Source of the DNA: Flavobacterium fluviatile
GTDB lineage: Bacteria > Bacteroidota > Bacteroidia > Flavobacteriales > Flavobacteriaceae
Direction: 5' to 3'
DNA length: 64,000 nt
Assembly (NCBI RefSeq): GCF_010645065.1
Contig: NZ_JAADZW010000007.1
Coordinates: 1-64,000, forward strand
In this document: in pieces, positions 1 through 8,427 of the stretch
How the letters are laid out: each line of letters opens with the position of its first letter
Position numbering within the stretch: position 1 is the first letter of the stretch
Notes under the pieces: model-generated
Told to the model about the DNA's origin: nothing
The model's input: the letters and a program-made list of their open reading frames with translations, nothing else
Database searches by the model: none
Program-made: the position numbers and the translations under genes

Positions 1-22
1 CAAGAAGTTTCCTCTCGGTCAT
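1..22 (-). CDS. possible 5' end of a truncated minus-strand gene
   Basis: The reverse complement of the first 22 bases opens with ATG and reads M-T-E-R-K-L-L before the window ends. A TATATTTG sequence fitting the Bacteroidota -7 box lies just upstream on the minus strand. The box is so close to the ATG that the transcript would be nearly leaderless, which weakens the call. Only seven codons are visible, so no product can be proposed. Confidence 0.2.
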
Positions 23-450
23 ACAAATATAAAAAAAATAGTAAAATAAATTAGGAACTAAAGATAGTACCTAGGGCAGTTGTTTTCATGAGACCATTAT
101 TGTACTATTCTGCAAAATTATTCTCATTTTTTGTCATCCTCGCGAAGGAAGTATCTTTGGGAGAAGCCGATACAGACTAGCTGTTATTGCGGAGCTGCAT
201 GTGGAAATTTCTCATTACTCGAAAAGATTGCGATTACGTTGTCAAAAATTTCACGCAGCTTCTACAGATTTAAGCAGATCTGTTCTCTTTATTCTTTATT
301 CTGTAATCCTTTTCTTTTAATCTGGAATCAAAAAACTATCAATATGTCTTAAATGCCCCTAAAATAGTCAGAAATACCTGTTTCATTAAATAATAACAAT
401 AATAAATTTGTATCAGATAATTAACTAATAACTATTTTTAAAACAAACCA
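23..450. other. intergenic stretch with a repeat-like GC-richer island
   Basis: No convincing gene is seen here. Bases about 138-275 are less AT-rich than their surroundings. They begin with GTCATCCTCGCGAAGGAAG, a wording I associate with scattered intergenic repeats in flavobacterial genomes. The only open frame (131-352) gives a cysteine-rich, domain-free translation with no family resemblance. A TAnnTTTG-type box (TAAATTTG) at 403-410 probably serves the DoxX-like gene that starts at 451; no clear -33 TTG lies at the right distance. Confidence 0.4.
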
Positions 451-831
451 ATGAAAAAAGCAAAAATTATTTTCTGGACCACAACCATTCTTATTTTCGT
501 GTTTGAAGGTGTTATGCCGGCACTGACTTCGCAGACTGAACTGGCAAAAGAAGGAATCAGACATTTAGGATATCCTGAATATTTCGGGAATGCATTAGTC
601 GTTTTCAAAATACTGGGGGTATTGGCATTAGTGATTCCACAAGTACCCAATCGTATTAAGGAATGGGCGTATGCGGGTTTTGCTTTCGATTTCATATTTG
701 CATCCATAAGTCATTTTGCAGTTGATGGAGTTGATTTTCAGGGATTTTTTCCTTTAATCATTCTGGCAATTTTAATGACTTCTTATATCTATCACCATAA
801 AATAGAACGTTATAAAAACAGTTCTATATAA
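451..831 (+). CDS. DoxX-like small membrane protein
   Basis: This 126-residue protein has four predicted membrane helices, near residues 5-22, 46-63, 72-90 and 98-115. The size and topology are those of the DoxX_2-like family, together with the motif GYPEYFGNALVVFKILG after the first helix. Family members are small inner-membrane proteins of uncertain function, sometimes linked to quinone or thiol oxidation; nothing here shows a substrate. It is the first of four + strand genes (to 2042) separated by short gaps, so co-transcription is possible. The ATG at 451 is 41 bases after a TAAATTTG box. A second, unrelated-looking DoxX protein lies at 43443. Confidence 0.75.
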   Translation: MKKAKIIFWTTTILIFVFEGVMPALTSQTELAKEGIRHLGYPEYFGNALVVFKILGVLALVIPQVPNRIKEWAYAGFAFDFIFASISHFAVDGVDFQGFFPLIILAILMTSYIYHHKIERYKNSSI

Positions 832-842
832 ATCAAATTGCG

Positions 843-1052
843 ATGATAGAAGTTTTTAAAACAAATGTTCAGGAAGCAGCGCAGTCAGAAATGATTGTGG
901 GGAGGCTTCTTGAACATTTCCCAAACAGCGTCATCAATTTTGATTTAGAAGACTGCGATAAAATTCTTCGGGTTCATTCCTCTGAGATTTCGAATCACAA
1001 AATAATAGAACTTCTGAATTCGCATGGTTTTCATTGCGAAGTGCTTTTATAA
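843..1052 (+). CDS. small HMA-fold-like protein without the metal-binding cysteines
   Basis: The 69-residue product has the strand/helix rhythm and length of a ferredoxin-fold heavy-metal-associated (HMA) domain: an N-terminal strand, a helix around residues 13-24, two strands, then a second helix ending in SHGFHCEVLL. The MxCxxC loop that binds copper in HMA chaperones is absent; residues 9-16 read VQEAAQSE. If it shares the fold, it probably does not carry metal in the usual way. The gene begins 11 bases after the DoxX-like gene, which suggests an operon. The assignment rests on pattern only and the function is unknown. Confidence 0.55.
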   Translation: MIEVFKTNVQEAAQSEMIVGRLLEHFPNSVINFDLEDCDKILRVHSSEISNHKIIELLNSHGFHCEVLL

Positions 1053-1127
1053 AATCACAATTTACTGATTAACAAATAAATAAAATAAAAATTGTAATTT
1101 TAAGATTCAACTTTAAAACAGAACAAA

Positions 1128-1517
1128 ATGAACATACCGGCAGCACATCAGACCATTATGCCTTATTTGATTTTGCAGGGCGCCTCAAAATTTATCGATT
1201 TTACAAAAAATGTTTTTGGCGCTGCTGAAACCAATACAAGATCCCTTCGGGAAGACGGAACTGTCATGCATGCCGAAATTACCCTGAATGGCAGCACAAT
1301 AATGGTAACGGATGAAACTGACGACTGGGCAAAACAAACTGCAAACCTATTTGTATATGTTTCTAATGCAGATGAAACGTATCAAAAAGCAATAGCAAAC
1401 GGCGCAGTTTCTTTAATGGGATTAAGCAATCAGGATTACGGAAGAACCTGCGGTGTAACCGATCCTTTTGGGAATGTCTGGTGGATCACATCTGTAAATA
1501 ATCACCACTTAAATTAA
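1128..1517 (+). CDS. VOC family protein (PhnB-like glyoxalase fold)
   Basis: This 129-residue protein resembles the PhnB-like branch of the vicinal-oxygen-chelate superfamily. Diagnostic stretches are the opening PYLILQGASKFIDFTKNVFGA, here residues 12 onward, the HAEI strand near residue 48, and the C-terminal DPFGNVWWI. VOC proteins use paired beta-alpha-beta-beta-beta modules to bind a divalent metal; members include glyoxalases, dioxygenases and resistance proteins, and the substrate cannot be read from sequence. The next gene (DinB family) starts 6 bases after its stop, so the two are very likely translated from one message. Confidence 0.8.
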   Translation: MNIPAAHQTIMPYLILQGASKFIDFTKNVFGAAETNTRSLREDGTVMHAEITLNGSTIMVTDETDDWAKQTANLFVYVSNADETYQKAIANGAVSLMGLSNQDYGRTCGVTDPFGNVWWITSVNNHHLN

Positions 1518-1523
1518 AAATTT

Positions 1524-2042
1524 ATGAAAGCGGAAATAAAAGAAGAAATTACCACAACTTTTGAAAAATTAAACGAAACGATTTCTTTATTTACACAAGA
1601 AGAAATTAATCGTATCCCTTTTGAAGGTAGCTGGACACCAGGTCAGGTTATACGGCATGTTATAAAATCAACATCCGGCTTTCCTGAAGTTTGTGATTCA
1701 AATACCAAAAAGTTAGATCAGCCAGCTGATGCAAAGATTGCTTCACTCAAAGAAATATTTCTTAATCTGGACGTCAAATATGATTCTCCTGATTTTATAT
1801 ATCCGGAAACTGCAGCATACAACAAAGCTGATCTTTTATCCAAACTTGAAACGATCAGGAATGAAATGCTAAACATAGCCGAAAATTATGATTTAACACT
1901 TACCTGTATGGACTTTGAAATACCCGGTGTAGGAAATCTAACAATTTATGAGCTGCTTAACTTTGCGGTTTTTCATACCCAAAGACATACATTTCAGCTA
2001 AAAAATATCTCCTCTGCGCTAAAAAACAACAACGCAGTTTAA
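1524..2042 (+). CDS. DinB family protein (putative metal-dependent)
   Basis: The 172-residue sequence fits the DinB/YfiT-like four-helix bundle. It has SWTPGQVIRHV (His45) in the first half and the C-terminal FHTQRHTFQL motif, with His151 and His155, which together form the usual metal triad. Relatives include thiol transferases that use bacillithiol or mycothiol and many proteins of unknown role, so no reaction is assigned. It follows the VOC gene by 6 bases. Its stop overlaps the stop of the convergent topoisomerase gene by four bases (TTAA), so there is no room for a terminator between them. Confidence 0.75.
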   Translation: MKAEIKEEITTTFEKLNETISLFTQEEINRIPFEGSWTPGQVIRHVIKSTSGFPEVCDSNTKKLDQPADAKIASLKEIFLNLDVKYDSPDFIYPETAAYNKADLLSKLETIRNEMLNIAENYDLTLTCMDFEIPGVGNLTIYELLNFAVFHTQRHTFQLKNISSALKNNNAV

Positions 2043-3127
2043 ACAGACAAAGGCTGGTAATGCTGTATCATTTCCAAAAAAACTGTTTCTGTACGAGAGA
2101 AATATTGTCTGTTACTACGGCTTTTTTTCAGCTTCTCAAAATATTCTTTGATAGTTCCGTCTTCGTACGTAGAAATCAATAAAGGATGCACATAATAATT
2201 TTTACAAACGTTTCGTGTATTTCCTAAAGCTTCTGCGGTAACATCAAAAGCGGTTAAAATATTTTTCTTGATTTCTTTATCATCTTCAGCAATACCTAAT
2301 TCCATTAAGGCTTCGAAGAAAATCACACATGCTGACCAGGTCCTGAAGTCCTTGGCGCTAAAATATTCGCCTGAGATTTCATGAAGATAAACGTTGACCA
2401 TGTGGCTGTCCAGAATTCTCTTTTCACCATTTTCATCGTAATATTTAAAGACCTCCCAGCCCGGAATTTCTTCGCATTTGCTTACTAATTTAATGAGCTT
2501 TTTATTTCGGATTGTAATCGTATGCTGTATCCCCTTTTTTCCGGTAAACTCAAATTTTATTGCATTCCTGTTAATATTAATGTGCCTTTTGCGCAAAGTA
2601 GAAAGCCCGTATGATTTATTGTCTTTCGCATATTTTTCATTTCCTATCCTGATGTGGGTCTCTTCCATCAAACGGATTACCAGTGCTACCACTTTTTCTT
2701 TTGTCCATTCTTTTTTATCCAAATCAGCATCAACATGCTTTCTTATTAAAGGAAGCATTCTTCCAAAATCGGCTATTTTATAAAATTTAGTCTGATTGCG
2801 GATTAAATTCCATTTTGGATGGTAGCGATATTGCTTTCTGTTTTTCTGATCTAATCCCACTGCCTGAAGATGACCATTGGATAAATCCGAAATTCGGACA
2901 TTTTCCCATGCAGGAGGAAGTACCAGACTGTGAATGCGTTTTAATTCACTCTTCTGTTTAATATACCTTCCGTTTTTTTTATACACAAAACTATCTCCCT
3001 CTTTATATCGTTGAATGGGCATCGACTTATCACTTACATAAACCAGATCAAGTTTTTCTATGGCCTTTTCAGGTTTAGTGATTAAAAGTGTCATCAATTT
3101 CTCCTGTGACTTTTTAGTTGTATTCAT
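2039..3127 (-). CDS. DNA topoisomerase IB (poxvirus/Deinococcus type)
   Basis: This 362-residue enzyme relaxes supercoils by transient 3'-phosphotyrosine linkage. Residues that match the catalytic set of the vaccinia enzyme are Arg160 in HIRIGN, Lys207 in FTGKKG, Arg272 in DFRTW and Tyr312 in NYYVHP. The histidine that precedes the tyrosine in vaccinia (GHT) is Asn303 here (LGNTRNVC), the substitution also known in bacterial members such as the Deinococcus enzyme, so it does not imply loss of activity. The length is normal for the bacterial group. The gene stands alone, convergent with the DinB gene. Bacterial TopIB is accessory to TopoI and gyrase. Confidence 0.92.
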   Translation of the reverse strand: MNTTKKSQEKLMTLLITKPEKAIEKLDLVYVSDKSMPIQRYKEGDSFVYKKNGRYIKQKSELKRIHSLVLPPAWENVRISDLSNGHLQAVGLDQKNRKQYRYHPKWNLIRNQTKFYKIADFGRMLPLIRKHVDADLDKKEWTKEKVVALVIRLMEETHIRIGNEKYAKDNKSYGLSTLRKRHININRNAIKFEFTGKKGIQHTITIRNKKLIKLVSKCEEIPGWEVFKYYDENGEKRILDSHMVNVYLHEISGEYFSAKDFRTWSACVIFFEALMELGIAEDDKEIKKNILTAFDVTAEALGNTRNVCKNYYVHPLLISTYEDGTIKEYFEKLKKSRSNRQYFSRTETVFLEMIQHYQPLSV

Positions 3128-3469
3128 ATTATTTCTATAATAAATAGGTCTTATTTTTTAGGCATACTTAAAAATCAATATCTTGATTTACAGTTTTTTA
3201 AACTAAACATAAATATCCCAAAATTAAAATCATAGTATTAATCCTATTGATTTTTTTTTTAACTTTAAAACACTTTCTGTCAACCAGAGTATTTTACATA
3301 ATTCCCACCTGTAATCATTAGAGTTAATTTTTTAGCCGATTGGATTAAACATAGGCTTGCCTCTGAAATAATTTTATGCTAAAATAAAGTAAGTAAAGAA
3401 ATTGGTTACAAAAACAGTTTTTGAATTCCTTACTTTATCTGAAACGAATGATTTATTAAACGAAATAAA
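3128..3469. other. intergenic region between divergent genes
   Basis: These 342 bases separate the divergent topoisomerase and glycosyltransferase genes and should contain both promoters. The sequence is AT-rich, with a run of T near 3250. I see no open frame with coding character, no tRNA and no strong hairpin. Confidence 0.4.
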
Positions 3470-5752
3470 ATGATCCCAATGAAAACGCTACAAACTATTA
3501 AATCGAAAATTATTTTCATGTCAACTTATCCGCCAACTCAATGTGGTATTGCCACTTATACACAAGATACCATCAAAGGGATTATGGATGTATATGGAAA
3601 TTCAATCAGCTGTGAAATTTGTGAACTGGTAAAATCTCCCAAAGAAAATCCAACGCAGGCTTTTACATTAAATACAAATGATAAAGAAGATTATGTGAGA
3701 GTTGCCGAAGAAATCAATAATGATGATTTGGTGAAACTGGTACACATTCAGCATGAATTTGGTTTATTTGCGGGAGACTACGGAGACTATTTATTAGAAT
3801 TTTTAAATGCGATAAAAAAACCGGTAACTTTTACTTTTCATAGTGTAATTCAAAATCCGAATAAAGAATTAAAAACTTTTGTAAAATTACTTTTAAGTTA
3901 CAGTAATTCTGTTTTTGTAATGACTAATCAGTCACAGGAAATCCTGGAAAGAGATTATGACATCCAGAAAGAAAATATTACCTGCGTGCCACATGGAACA
4001 CACGTTGTGATTTATGAAACTCCTGAACAGGCTAAAAAGAAATTCAATATCGAAGGCAGAAAAGTACTTTCTACTTTCGGACTTTTAGGTGAAGGAAAAA
4101 ACATTGAAACCGGACTACAGGCTTTGTCTAAAATTGTAGAAAAAGAGCCAGACGTTCTTTATCTCATTATTGGCAGAACGCACCCAAATTTAATTGTGGA
4201 TGGTATTGATTTTTATCGCGACAGACTAGAAGCGCTTGTTGACGAATTAAATTTACATAACAACGTTCGCTTCATCAATCAATATTTAGATACAAATGAA
4301 CTTTTGGATTATCTTAAAGCAACTGATATTTATTTGTTTACATCAAAAGATCCAAATCAGGCTGTGAGCGGCACTTTTGCCTATGCAATGAGCTGTGCAT
4401 GTCCGCTGGTAGCTTCAAAAATCCCTCATACTTTAGAAGTTCTAAGTTCAGATTGTGGGGTTTTGGTAGATATAGGAAACGCTGATCAGTTTGCTGAAGC
4501 TACACTCAAATTGCTTTCTGATGATAATTTAAGAGCGGAAATGGGTAAAAATGCTTTCCGTAAAATGAGAGCATCTACCTGGGAAAACGTGGCTATCATT
4601 CACATGAACAGATACATGGATTTAATTGAAAACGATACTGTAATTGACTTTGATTATCCTGAAATTCAATTGGCACACGTTAAAAAACTGACAACCGAAT
4701 TAGGAATGATTCAATTTAGCAACATCTCTATTCCGGATTTATCTTCAGGTTATACTCTGGACGATAATGCCAGAGCATTGGTTGCTATAGGTATGCATTA
4801 CAAACTAACCAGAGACAAAGATGATCTGCCCTATATGCTTATATATCTTGATTTTATCCATCGTTGCCAAAAACCGGATGGAAGCTTCATTAATTACGTT
4901 GACGAGCACAACAGGGAACATGTTGAGCAAAATGCAGAGGTTAATCTGGAGGATTCAAATGCAAGGGGCATCTGGGCTTTAGGAAGTGTAATTGCAATGA
5001 AAGATATTTTACCTGAAAACATGGTACATACTGCTTCAGAATGTTTTCTGAAAAGCCTGCCATGGGCTGAAACGATTCAGTCCCCTCGCTCCATCGGATT
5101 TGCAACAAAAGGATTGTATCTGTATAATTCTGTAATTCCAAACTTATATGTTTCTGCAATTATCAACAAACTAAATGCTAAACTGGTTTCGAATTACGAA
5201 ATTCATGCAACTAAGGACTGGAAATGGTTTGAAAATTATTTAACGTATGGAAATGGTATTCTTCCGGAATCTATGCTGTATGCCTATTTGGTAACCAACA
5301 AACCTATTTATAAAAAAATAGCAATGGAATCCCTTGATTTCCTTCTGTCAAAAATGTTTACGAAAAATGGCTTTAAAGTTATTTCAAATAATGGCTGGTA
5401 TCATAAAGGTGCAGAACCTAAAGAATATGGAGAACAGCCAATTGACGTTTCATACATCATCCAGACACTAAATGGTTTTTATAACGCGTTCAACAATCCG
5501 TTATATAAAGAACATATGAAAACGGCTTTTAACTGGTTCCTTGGTAAAAACCATTTAAATCAAATTATGTATAATCCTGTCAGCGGAGGGGGTTACGATG
5601 GGCTTGAAAAAGAAAATGTAAACCTCAATCAGGGCGCAGAATCAACTGTTTGCTATCTGACAGCGAGATTAATCATGGAAAACTTTAAAGAGGCTGAATG
5701 CAAGGTTATCGACCTCATAAAAACCAAAGCAGATTTAATTATTAATTCTTAA
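3470..5752 (+). CDS. GT4 glycosyltransferase fused to a C-terminal helical-barrel-like domain
   Basis: The product has 760 residues in two parts. Residues about 12-390 form a GT-B glycosyltransferase of family 4: the N-terminal TYPPTQCGIATYT, a central IIGRTHPN, and the C-terminal SGTFAYAMSCACP region with the acceptor/donor signature. Residues about 400-755 look like an all-helical toroid of the six-hairpin kind (repeated helices, ILPESMLYAYLV, SGGGYDGLEKEN), resembling glycoside-processing enzymes. The fusion suggests that one polypeptide builds and trims or recognises the same sugar chain, but neither donor nor acceptor is visible. It stands alone and is followed by an intrinsic terminator at 5779. 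A start at the second Met (codon 4) is equally possible. Confidence 0.75.
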   Translation: MIPMKTLQTIKSKIIFMSTYPPTQCGIATYTQDTIKGIMDVYGNSISCEICELVKSPKENPTQAFTLNTNDKEDYVRVAEEINNDDLVKLVHIQHEFGLFAGDYGDYLLEFLNAIKKPVTFTFHSVIQNPNKELKTFVKLLLSYSNSVFVMTNQSQEILERDYDIQKENITCVPHGTHVVIYETPEQAKKKFNIEGRKVLSTFGLLGEGKNIETGLQALSKIVEKEPDVLYLIIGRTHPNLIVDGIDFYRDRLEALVDELNLHNNVRFINQYLDTNELLDYLKATDIYLFTSKDPNQAVSGTFAYAMSCACPLVASKIPHTLEVLSSDCGVLVDIGNADQFAEATLKLLSDDNLRAEMGKNAFRKMRASTWENVAIIHMNRYMDLIENDTVIDFDYPEIQLAHVKKLTTELGMIQFSNISIPDLSSGYTLDDNARALVAIGMHYKLTRDKDDLPYMLIYLDFIHRCQKPDGSFINYVDEHNREHVEQNAEVNLEDSNARGIWALGSVIAMKDILPENMVHTASECFLKSLPWAETIQSPRSIGFATKGLYLYNSVIPNLYVSAIINKLNAKLVSNYEIHATKDWKWFENYLTYGNGILPESMLYAYLVTNKPIYKKIAMESLDFLLSKMFTKNGFKVISNNGWYHKGAEPKEYGEQPIDVSYIIQTLNGFYNAFNNPLYKEHMKTAFNWFLGKNHLNQIMYNPVSGGGYDGLEKENVNLNQGAESTVCYLTARLIMENFKEAECKVIDLIKTKADLIINS

Positions 5753-5778
5753 AAGTGCTTATATATTTAAAATCAAAG

Positions 5779-5810
5779 ATCCCTTTTGTTGAACAGAAGG
5801 GATTTTTTTT
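5779..5810 (+). terminator. intrinsic terminator after the GT4 fusion gene
   Basis: Bases 5779-5789 (ATCCCTTTTGT) pair with 5793-5803 through an 11-base-pair stem with one G-T pair and a TGA loop. A T-run to 5810 follows. It lies 26 bases after the stop codon. Confidence 0.85.
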
Positions 5811-5995
5811 ACTTAAACCCTTCCCTTAACGTCATTTTATTATAATTAGTATAACAGAATGAAAATTATATAAGGTTGCGAAAAAGTTGTGTAAAGAATT
5901 TTAACAACTATAGAAGTAACTTTCATGAATAATTAAAAAAGCAGCACAAACTGTTAAAAAACTGATTTTCAGACATAACTCTAAAACTATACATT

Positions 5996-6754
5996 TTGAT
6001 TCTCACCTTAAAAAATACATTCGAAGATGTAGGAAATGCAACTGTGTTTGCTGTCCGGTTTTTTAAAGAGCTTTTTGTTCCGCCGTACGAAACCAGACAA
6101 TTCCTGAAACAATGTTATGTTATTGGTTATAAATCGTTGCCATTGGTAGCCATAACAGGTTTTATTATGGGTCTTGTACTTACTTTGCAGTCAAGACCAA
6201 CTTTGGTAAAATTTGGAGCCGAATCCTGGCTGCCGGGGATGGTTGCCCTCTCTTTGATTCGTGAGATTGCTCCGGTAATTACTGCTCTGATATGTGCCGG
6301 AAAAGTATCCTCAGGAATTGGAGCCGAGTTAGGTTCTATGAAAGTGACCGAACAAATTGACGCCATGGAAGTTTCGGCTATAAACCCTTATAATTATTTG
6401 GTTGTCACCCGAATCCTTGCTACCACTTTAATGGTTCCCATCCTTGTTTTTTTTGCTGATGCTATTGGGATTTTGGGTGGTTATGCAGGTATTAATATAC
6501 ATGGCGACGTGAGTTTTTACAGATACATCACAAAGATATTCCAGTCATTGGAATTTCTGGATTTGATTCCGGCCACGATAAAGACTTTTTTCTTTGGATT
6601 TTTTATTGGAATGATTGGATGTTATAAAGGATTTAATGCTTCCAATGGCACAGAAAGTGTTGGTAAAGCCGCGAATTCTGCAGTTGTAACAGCTTCTCTT
6701 TCAATTTTCATTATTGATATGCTGGCCGTTCAGATAACCGATTTATTTTTTTAA
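5996..6754 (+). CDS. mlaE: MlaE-family lipid ABC transporter permease
   Basis: This 252-residue membrane protein is the permease of an MCE/Mla-type ABC transporter that moves phospholipid between the membranes. The family signature is clear: EQIDAMEVSAINPYNYLVVTR around residues 122 onward (the coupling helix), LIREIAPVITALICAG before it, and about five hydrophobic helices. The open frame starts with TTG at 5996. No ATG lies in frame between an upstream stop (5963) and the conserved N-terminus, so TTG is the best start. The ATPase gene begins two bases after its stop, followed by the MCE gene and an AsmA-family gene. Confidence 0.9.
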   Translation: MILTLKNTFEDVGNATVFAVRFFKELFVPPYETRQFLKQCYVIGYKSLPLVAITGFIMGLVLTLQSRPTLVKFGAESWLPGMVALSLIREIAPVITALICAGKVSSGIGAELGSMKVTEQIDAMEVSAINPYNYLVVTRILATTLMVPILVFFADAIGILGGYAGINIHGDVSFYRYITKIFQSLEFLDLIPATIKTFFFGFFIGMIGCYKGFNASNGTESVGKAANSAVVTASLSIFIIDMLAVQITDLFF

Positions 6755-6755
6755 G

Positions 6756-7535
6756 ATGATTAAGGAAAAAGAAAATACAGAACCTATAACCGATGCCGGT
6801 AAAAAAACTCCGATAATCGAAATCAAAGATTTACATAAAACTTTCGGTAAGAACAACCATGTTTTAAAAGGAGTGAATTTTACTGTAAACAAAGGCGAGG
6901 ACTTAGTGATTTTAGGACGCTCAGGCTCCGGAAAATCGGTAACTATAAAATGCATTGTGGGGCTTATAACTCCTGATAAAGGCGAAATAAATGTCTTTGA
7001 TGAAAATGTACTGGAGCTTAAAAAAAAGGAACTCAATGAAATGAGAGTCCGAATTGGATTTTTGTTTCAAAGCGGTGCTTTATATGACTCAATGTCGGTA
7101 AGGGAAAACCTGGCTTTTACCCTCAGAAAACACAAACGGGATTTAAGTGCTGATGAAATCGAGAGAGAAGTCATGGAAGCCCTGGACAATGTAGGTCTGA
7201 CCGATGCAATTGATAAAATGCCATCAGAATTATCAGGCGGAATGCGCAAAAGAATAGGTCTGGCGCGTACTCTGATTTTAAAACCTGAAATTATCCTGTA
7301 TGACGAGCCAACTACCGGATTAGATACGATTACATCAAGAGAAATCAGCGAACTGATACTGGATATCAAACATAAGCAAAAAACCACTGCCATTATTATT
7401 ACACATGATATGGCTTGTGCAAAATTAACCGCAGACCGTATTATCGTTTTAAAAGAAGGCACAATACAGGCCGAAGGAACTTACGAAGAATTAGAAAAAA
7501 GTGAAGACGAATGGGTACGCTCATTCTTTGAATAA
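6756..7535 (+). CDS. mlaF: MlaF-family ABC transporter ATP-binding protein
   Basis: The 259-residue ATPase powers the MlaE permease. Visible motifs are Walker A GRSGSGKS (residues 54-61), the Q-loop in LFQSGALYDSMSV (Gln105; this exact style is typical of MlaF), the signature LSGGMRKR (159-166), Walker B with Asp183-Glu184, and the switch His217 in ITHDM. All catalytic residues are present. The N-terminus carries about 18 extra polar residues before the first strand. The gene is tightly coupled to mlaE (one base between stop and start) and precedes mlaD by 21 bases. Confidence 0.93.
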   Translation: MIKEKENTEPITDAGKKTPIIEIKDLHKTFGKNNHVLKGVNFTVNKGEDLVILGRSGSGKSVTIKCIVGLITPDKGEINVFDENVLELKKKELNEMRVRIGFLFQSGALYDSMSVRENLAFTLRKHKRDLSADEIEREVMEALDNVGLTDAIDKMPSELSGGMRKRIGLARTLILKPEIILYDEPTTGLDTITSREISELILDIKHKQKTTAIIITHDMACAKLTADRIIVLKEGTIQAEGTYEELEKSEDEWVRSFFE

Positions 7536-7556
7536 AATAAATCAAAAACAAAGATC

Positions 7557-8375
7557 ATGAAGAAGCAATCTGGATACACCTGGAAATTAGGAATGTTTGT
7601 AACAATTGGTTTACTGCTTTTTATACTGGCAGTATATTTTATTGGAAAACAGCAAAACCTTTTTGGCTCTACATTTCGAATTACTTCAAGTTTTAAAACA
7701 GTGAGTGGTTTAGAAATAGGCAACAATGTACGTTTTTCCGGAATTAACATTGGTACTATTGATGAAATTCAACTTGTTAACGATTCTACTGTGGTGGTAG
7801 GAATGGTTATTAAAGATGATGTCCGGGAATTTATTAAAACGGATGCAAGGGCGAGTATCGGATCTGATGGCTTAATGGGTGACAAAGTGCTTACCATAAC
7901 TCCGGGCGTAAAGTCGCAGACAATAATTGAAAATAATGGCCAAATTGCCTCGATTAGCGGTATTGAAATGAGTGACATCATGAAAACTGTCAAAAAAAGT
8001 ATGGATAATGTAAGTGTCATTTCAGAAGAACTTGCCATTTTCAGCCATAGTATGAATAATGGAAACGGAGCTCTGTCAAAATTAATTCGCGATCCTGGAA
8101 TGGCAGAATCAATGGATAATACAATTGAGAATCTGGAAAAAGGAACTAAAGGTTTCAGTGAAAATATGGAAGCTGCAAAAAGCAATTTTTTATTAAGAGG
8201 CTATTTCAAGAAAAAGGAAAAACAGAAAGAAGAAAAACTAGAAGAAGCTAAAGAGAAAAAAGAAGAACAGCAGGAAAAATTAGAAAAAGAAAGAGAGGAA
8301 AAAGCAAAAGCTGATAAAAAGAAAGCCGAAGAGGCTGCAAAAAAGGCTGAAGAGGCTAAAAAAGAAAAAAAATAG
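7557..8375 (+). CDS. mlaD: MlaD-family MCE-domain protein with a charged coiled-coil tail
   Basis: The 272-residue protein has one N-terminal membrane anchor (about residues 11-31), then an MCE domain (about 36-115) with SGLEIGNNVRFSGINIG and the GSDGLMGDKVL strand. MCE proteins form hexameric rings in the periplasm that bind lipid and shuttle it to or from the outer membrane. From about residue 210 to the end the chain is almost entirely Lys, Glu and Ala, predicted as a long charged helix or coiled coil that E. coli MlaD lacks; flavobacterial homologues may share it. The gene sits in the mlaE-mlaF-mlaD-AsmA order. Confidence 0.88.
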   Translation: MKKQSGYTWKLGMFVTIGLLLFILAVYFIGKQQNLFGSTFRITSSFKTVSGLEIGNNVRFSGINIGTIDEIQLVNDSTVVVGMVIKDDVREFIKTDARASIGSDGLMGDKVLTITPGVKSQTIIENNGQIASISGIEMSDIMKTVKKSMDNVSVISEELAIFSHSMNNGNGALSKLIRDPGMAESMDNTIENLEKGTKGFSENMEAAKSNFLLRGYFKKKEKQKEEKLEEAKEKKEEQQEKLEKEREEKAKADKKKAEEAAKKAEEAKKEKK

Positions 8376-8427
8376 TAATACACATCATTAAGAAATTCAT
8401 TCTGAGGGGAAAACTAAAGCTATTTAT

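Noticed and set aside
131..352. 73-residue + strand open frame
   Set aside because: The translation is low in recognisable structure, lies over a repeat-like island, and has no promoter or homologue I recall.
8201..8383. 60-residue minus-strand Ser/Phe-rich frame
   Set aside because: It is the reverse complement of the Lys/Glu-rich MlaD tail and reflects that low-complexity sequence.
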